The notes under the pieces were generated by a model, which did not search any database, had not been told where the DNA came from, and saw only the letters and a program-made list of their open reading frames with translations. From Phycisphaerae bacterium (lineage in GTDB: Bacteria; Planctomycetota; Phycisphaerae; Sedimentisphaerales; Anaerohalosphaeraceae), in NCBI GenBank assembly GCA_003567095.1, contig PXAQ01000254.1, forward strand, positions 1 through 16,572: a stretch of DNA of 16,572 nt. The letters are read 5' to 3'. Positions 14,156 through 16,572 of the stretch are shown here, in pieces (the stretch's first letter is position 1; each line of letters starts with the position of its first letter). Made by a program: the position numbers and the translations under genes.

Positions 14156-15007
14156 ATGCCCAGCCATAGATTAGCGCATAAAACGATTGATGATCTGGAA
14201 ATTTCGGGATATTCGGTAGCCGGGGAGGAGACGGTGGTCGCCGTGGGGCAGCTCGATGTCTGTTTTGACATCGGCAAGGCCCCCGATCAGTTGATTTCGA
14301 TCAACCACGTCCTGCTGACGCACGGGCACATCGACCATGCCGCGGGGATTGCCTATTATCTGTCGCACCGCAAATTCTGCGGCCTGTCGCCCGGGGTGGT
14401 GCTGACACCGCCGAGCACGATTGAGCCGATTCAACAGATTTTGGATGGCTGGAGTCGTTTGGATGGGGGCCGCGTGCCGGCCAGGCTCGTGCCGGTTCGC
14501 CCCGGCGACGAGATTACGATCAAGCCCAATCTTTTTGCGCGGGCCTTTCCGACCAAGCATACGCGGGATGCGGTCGGCTATTGCGTCATCGAAAAACGTA
14601 AAAAACTCAAACGCGAGTATCGCGGCCTGAGCGGCCCACAGCTTGTCGAGCTGAAAAAACAGGGCATCGCCATCGATGTACCAGTCGAGATTCCGCTGGT
14701 CAGCTACCTGGGCGATACGCAGTATGTGGACTTTTCTCAGTTGGACTATGTGTCCAACAGCAGGATACTCATCGCCGAGTGTACGTTTTTTGCCGATGAA
14801 CATATCGGCCGGGCTGATGCGGGGCGCCATATGCATATCGATGAGTTCGCCCCGCTGATCGAGCGGATGAACAACCGCCATGTCCTGATTACCCATTTGT
14901 CCCGGCGCACGCACATCGGCCTGGCCAAAAAGATGCTGCGCGAGACGCTGTCCGAGGCGGCGTATAACCGGATCACCCTCCTGATGGATCGCCAGAATCA
15001 TCCATAG
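14156..15007 (+). CDS. Metallo-beta-lactamase protein resembling plant short-form RNase Z
   Basis: The 283-residue protein has the metallo-beta-lactamase core for two zinc ions: LLTHGHIDHAAG (His56, His58, Asp60, His61), FPTKHTRDAVGYCV (His135), YLGDTQ (Asp187) and LITHLSRR (His247). The order and context (LEISGYSVAGEETVV near the start, CFDIGKAP, KLKREYRGLSGPQLVELKKQ, ILIAECTFF) are close in layout to short-form plant tRNase Z proteins (TRZ1 type), less to E. coli or Bacillus RNase Z, which start with GTGxxxP-type sequence. The expected role is tRNA 3' trailer removal, cytoplasmic; because it lacks the N-terminal motif of standard RNase Z, a different RNA or small-molecule substrate cannot be excluded. 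No signal peptide. It has its own promoter and converges on xylA. Confidence 0.82.
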   Translation: MPSHRLAHKTIDDLEISGYSVAGEETVVAVGQLDVCFDIGKAPDQLISINHVLLTHGHIDHAAGIAYYLSHRKFCGLSPGVVLTPPSTIEPIQQILDGWSRLDGGRVPARLVPVRPGDEITIKPNLFARAFPTKHTRDAVGYCVIEKRKKLKREYRGLSGPQLVELKKQGIAIDVPVEIPLVSYLGDTQYVDFSQLDYVSNSRILIAECTFFADEHIGRADAGRHMHIDEFAPLIERMNNRHVLITHLSRRTHIGLAKKMLRETLSEAAYNRITLLMDRQNHP

Positions 15008-15032
15008 GCAGGCGCCCACAGGGGGTGTAAAA

Positions 15033-15064
15033 CATGGGGACGAACCGGCCGGCTCGTCCCCTGT
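15033..15064. terminator. Hairpin between convergent genes, possible terminator
   Basis: GGGGACGA (15036-15043) pairs exactly with TCGTCCCC (15054-15061), and ACA (15032-15034 region) can extend it with TGT past a bulged T. The loop contains the palindrome CCGGCCGG. There is no T-run on either side, so intrinsic termination would be weak; it may instead protect 3' ends or act with Rho. It lies between the RNase Z-like and xylA stops. Confidence 0.45.
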
Positions 15065-15072
15065 GAGATTGG

Positions 15073-16383
15073 TCAGATGTATTCGTTGAGGATGTTTTCG
15101 AGCAGTTCCTGCCGGCCGGAGCGCGGTGTGGGCTGGCCGTTTTCAAGAACCCAGGCCTGGAGCTTGGCAAAGTCCATTTTTCCAGCAGCCACCTCTTTGC
15201 CGAACGGGCTGTCCCAAGCCGCGTAGCGGTCCTGAATGGCCTTTTCCAGCGGCTTATCTTCGATCAGTCGGGCAGCGATTTTCAGGCCGCGCGCGAAGGC
15301 GTCCATCGAGCCGATATGGGCGTAAAACAGGTCCTCGTTGTCAATCGACTGGCGGCGGAGGTGGGCATCGAAGTTCAGCCCGCCGGTGGTAAAGCCGCCG
15401 GCTCGCAGAATGATATACATCGCCAGCGAGGTGTCGTACAGGTCGGTCGGGAACTGGTCGGTATCCCAGCCGAGCAGCAGATCGCCGCGGTTGGCATCGA
15501 CCGAGCCGAGGATGCCGTTGACGGCGGAAAACTCCAGCTCGTGATGGAACGTATGGGCCGCCAGCGTGGCGTGGTTGGCCTCGATATTCAGCTTAAAGTG
15601 CTCCAGCAGGTTGTATTTCTGCAGGAAGGCAAAGCAGTTGCCCGCGTCGAAATCGTACTGGTGCTTGGTCGGCTCTTTGGGCTTGGGTTCGATGTAAAGC
15701 TGGCCGTCAAAGCCGATGGACTTTTTGTGATCGACTGCCAGTTGCAGCAGCAGGGCCAGGTGATCCAACTCACGCTTCATATCGGTATTGAGCAGCGTAT
15801 CGTAGCCTTCGCGTCCGCCCCAGAAGACATAGCCTTGCCCGCCGAGTTCGTGGGTGATTTCCATCGCTTTTTTGATCTGGCAGGCGGCATAGGCAAAGAC
15901 ATGCGGGTCGGGATTGGTGCCGGCCCCGGCCATGAAACGCGGGTGGGAAAACGCGTTGGTGGTGCCCCACAGGCACTTGAGGCCGGTGTCGTTTTGCAGT
16001 TTTTTGGCCAGCGCGACGATGGTGTCCAGCCGTTTGTTGGTTTCGGCCAGCGTGTCGGCTTCCGGGGCGATGTCACGGTCGTGGAAGCACCAGAAGTCCA
16101 CGCCGAGCTTGGTGAAGAATTCAAAGGCCGCGTGCATTGTCTGCTCGGCCCGCTGCATCGGGTCGGCCGCGTCGTCATAGCTGCGGACGATGGTGTCGGC
16201 CCCGAACTGATCGGCACCGAGCCCCTTGAGCGTGTGCCAGTAGCAGACGGCAAACCGCAGATGTTCGGCCATCGTCTTGCCCATAATCGTTTCGCCAGGG
16301 TTGTAATGCTTGAACGCCAGCGGATTCTTCGAGTCCGGGCCTTCGTACTTGACGTTTTTTACTTCCGGAAAATACTCTCTCAT
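15073..16383 (-). CDS. xylA: Xylose isomerase, class II
   Basis: This enzyme interconverts D-xylose and D-xylulose (and glucose/fructose) with two divalent metal ions, in the cytosol. The 436-residue length and residue numbers match class II enzymes such as that of E. coli: His101 and Asp104 in FWCFHDRD, Glu232 and Lys234 in YIEPKPKEPTKHQYDFD, Glu268 and His271 in NIEANHATLAAH, Asp296, Asp307, Asp309 (GWDTDQFPTD) and Asp339 (GGLNFDAHLRR). VFWGGREGYDTLLNTD is also present. The start ATG 16383 has GGAGG six bases upstream. No xylulokinase, xylose transporter or XylR-type regulator is in the window, so the rest of the pathway lies elsewhere or upstream on the minus strand. All catalytic and metal residues are intact. 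Confidence 0.97.
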   Translation of the reverse strand: MREYFPEVKNVKYEGPDSKNPLAFKHYNPGETIMGKTMAEHLRFAVCYWHTLKGLGADQFGADTIVRSYDDAADPMQRAEQTMHAAFEFFTKLGVDFWCFHDRDIAPEADTLAETNKRLDTIVALAKKLQNDTGLKCLWGTTNAFSHPRFMAGAGTNPDPHVFAYAACQIKKAMEITHELGGQGYVFWGGREGYDTLLNTDMKRELDHLALLLQLAVDHKKSIGFDGQLYIEPKPKEPTKHQYDFDAGNCFAFLQKYNLLEHFKLNIEANHATLAAHTFHHELEFSAVNGILGSVDANRGDLLLGWDTDQFPTDLYDTSLAMYIILRAGGFTTGGLNFDAHLRRQSIDNEDLFYAHIGSMDAFARGLKIAARLIEDKPLEKAIQDRYAAWDSPFGKEVAAGKMDFAKLQAWVLENGQPTPRSGRQELLENILNEYI

Positions 16384-16572
16384 AAGGGCCTCCGTATTAA
16401 GTTTGTCATCGTCAAAAACACTGTTAGGATGGGCTTAAGCTCATCACGAAACCTATTATGACAGCGCTACAAGAATTCGATACTTTTTGCTTTCGCCGTT
16501 TTGCGTCGGCTGGCATAGGACGCTTCATTGCGTTCCTGGTAATATTTACACGCACATTCTATCTGTTTCCAC
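16384..16572. other. Upstream region of xylA
   Basis: The 189 bp before xylA hold its ribosome binding site. No convincing sigma-70 promoter was found on the minus strand; CATAAT at 16452-16457 lacks a matching -35. No XylR-type palindrome was recognised. The outer part may be the end of another gene (see next entry). Confidence 0.5.
16467..16572 (-). CDS. Possible C-terminal end of an unknown minus-strand gene (5'-truncated)
   Basis: The minus strand is open from the window edge to TAG at 16467-16469, giving 34 residues rich in Lys, Arg, Glu and Tyr that end in SRRKTAKAKSIEFL. It would run in the same direction as xylA, with a gap of 83 bp. No family is recognised, and 34 open codons can occur by chance. 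The plus strand is also open here from ATG 16458 but has no ribosome binding site. Low confidence. Confidence 0.25.
   Translation of the reverse strand, partial: WKQIECACKYYQERNEASYASRRKTAKAKSIEFL

Noticed and set aside
14050..14277. 75-residue minus-strand frame through the 14021-14081 inverted repeat
   Set aside because: No ribosome binding site or family features; it overlaps the promoter and start of the RNase Z-like gene.
14171..15019. 282-residue minus-strand frame opposite the RNase Z-like gene
   Set aside because: Antisense to a gene with complete zinc-ligand motifs, promoter and ribosome binding site.
15316..16461. 381-residue open frame on the plus strand opposite xylA
   Set aside because: Antisense to an intact xylA with all catalytic residues; low-complexity Val/Gly/Gln-rich translation and no domain.
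16458..16572. Plus-strand frame from ATG 16458 to the window edge
   Set aside because: No Shine-Dalgarno sequence, only 38 codons visible, and it competes with an equally open minus-strand frame; cannot be supported.

Overview
The window most likely comes from a bacterium of the Planctomycetota, perhaps the Phycisphaerae/Sedimentisphaerales. This is an inference from gene content: a bacterial histone-fold protein, a DNA topoisomerase VI A subunit, a response regulator with its helix-turn-helix in front of the receiver, and many moderately GC-rich genes with large intergenic hairpins. No rRNA or other strong phylogenetic marker is present, so the assignment is tentative. No tRNA, rRNA or CRISPR array was seen.

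Layout. 1-216: the 3' end of a lysine-tailed histone-fold gene, followed by a bidirectional intrinsic terminator (254-288) that also serves a convergent secreted protein with a degenerate nuclease-like domain and a C-terminal Ada-type Cys/His domain (323-991, minus). 1069-1606: a truncated IS110-family transposase with its promoter and hairpin, then unassigned debris that abuts the 3' end of a signalling operon. 1607-4473 (minus): a response regulator (HTH-receiver) followed by an HDOD-GAF-like-histidine kinase protein. 4474-4723: a divergent promoter region. 4724-8286 (plus): purF and purM (two steps of de novo purine synthesis), then an unassigned polytopic membrane protein. 8287-8654: a long AT-rich non-coding leader with direct repeats and A-tracts. 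8655-11802 (plus): topoisomerase VI subunit A, a YggS-type PLP protein, and a SpoIIE/PP2C-type phosphatase with a degenerate receiver-like N-terminus. 11832-13931 (minus): a lipoprotein-type S41 tail-specific protease. 14021-14081: a perfect 24-bp inverted repeat. 14156-15007 (plus): a plant-type short RNase Z-like metallo-beta-lactamase protein. 15073-16383 (minus): class II xylose isomerase. 16384-16572: xylA upstream DNA with a possible gene end.

How the genes fit together. Most of the window is housekeeping: purine synthesis, PLP homeostasis, envelope proteolysis, tRNA 3' processing and xylose entry into the pentose phosphate pathway. The distinctive part is DNA architecture. A histone with a basic tail and a topoisomerase VI A subunit, both better known from archaea (and topo VI also from plants), lie within 9 kb of each other, and no B subunit is next to the A subunit. 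The RR/HDOD-kinase pair and the SpoIIE phosphatase are the regulatory part.
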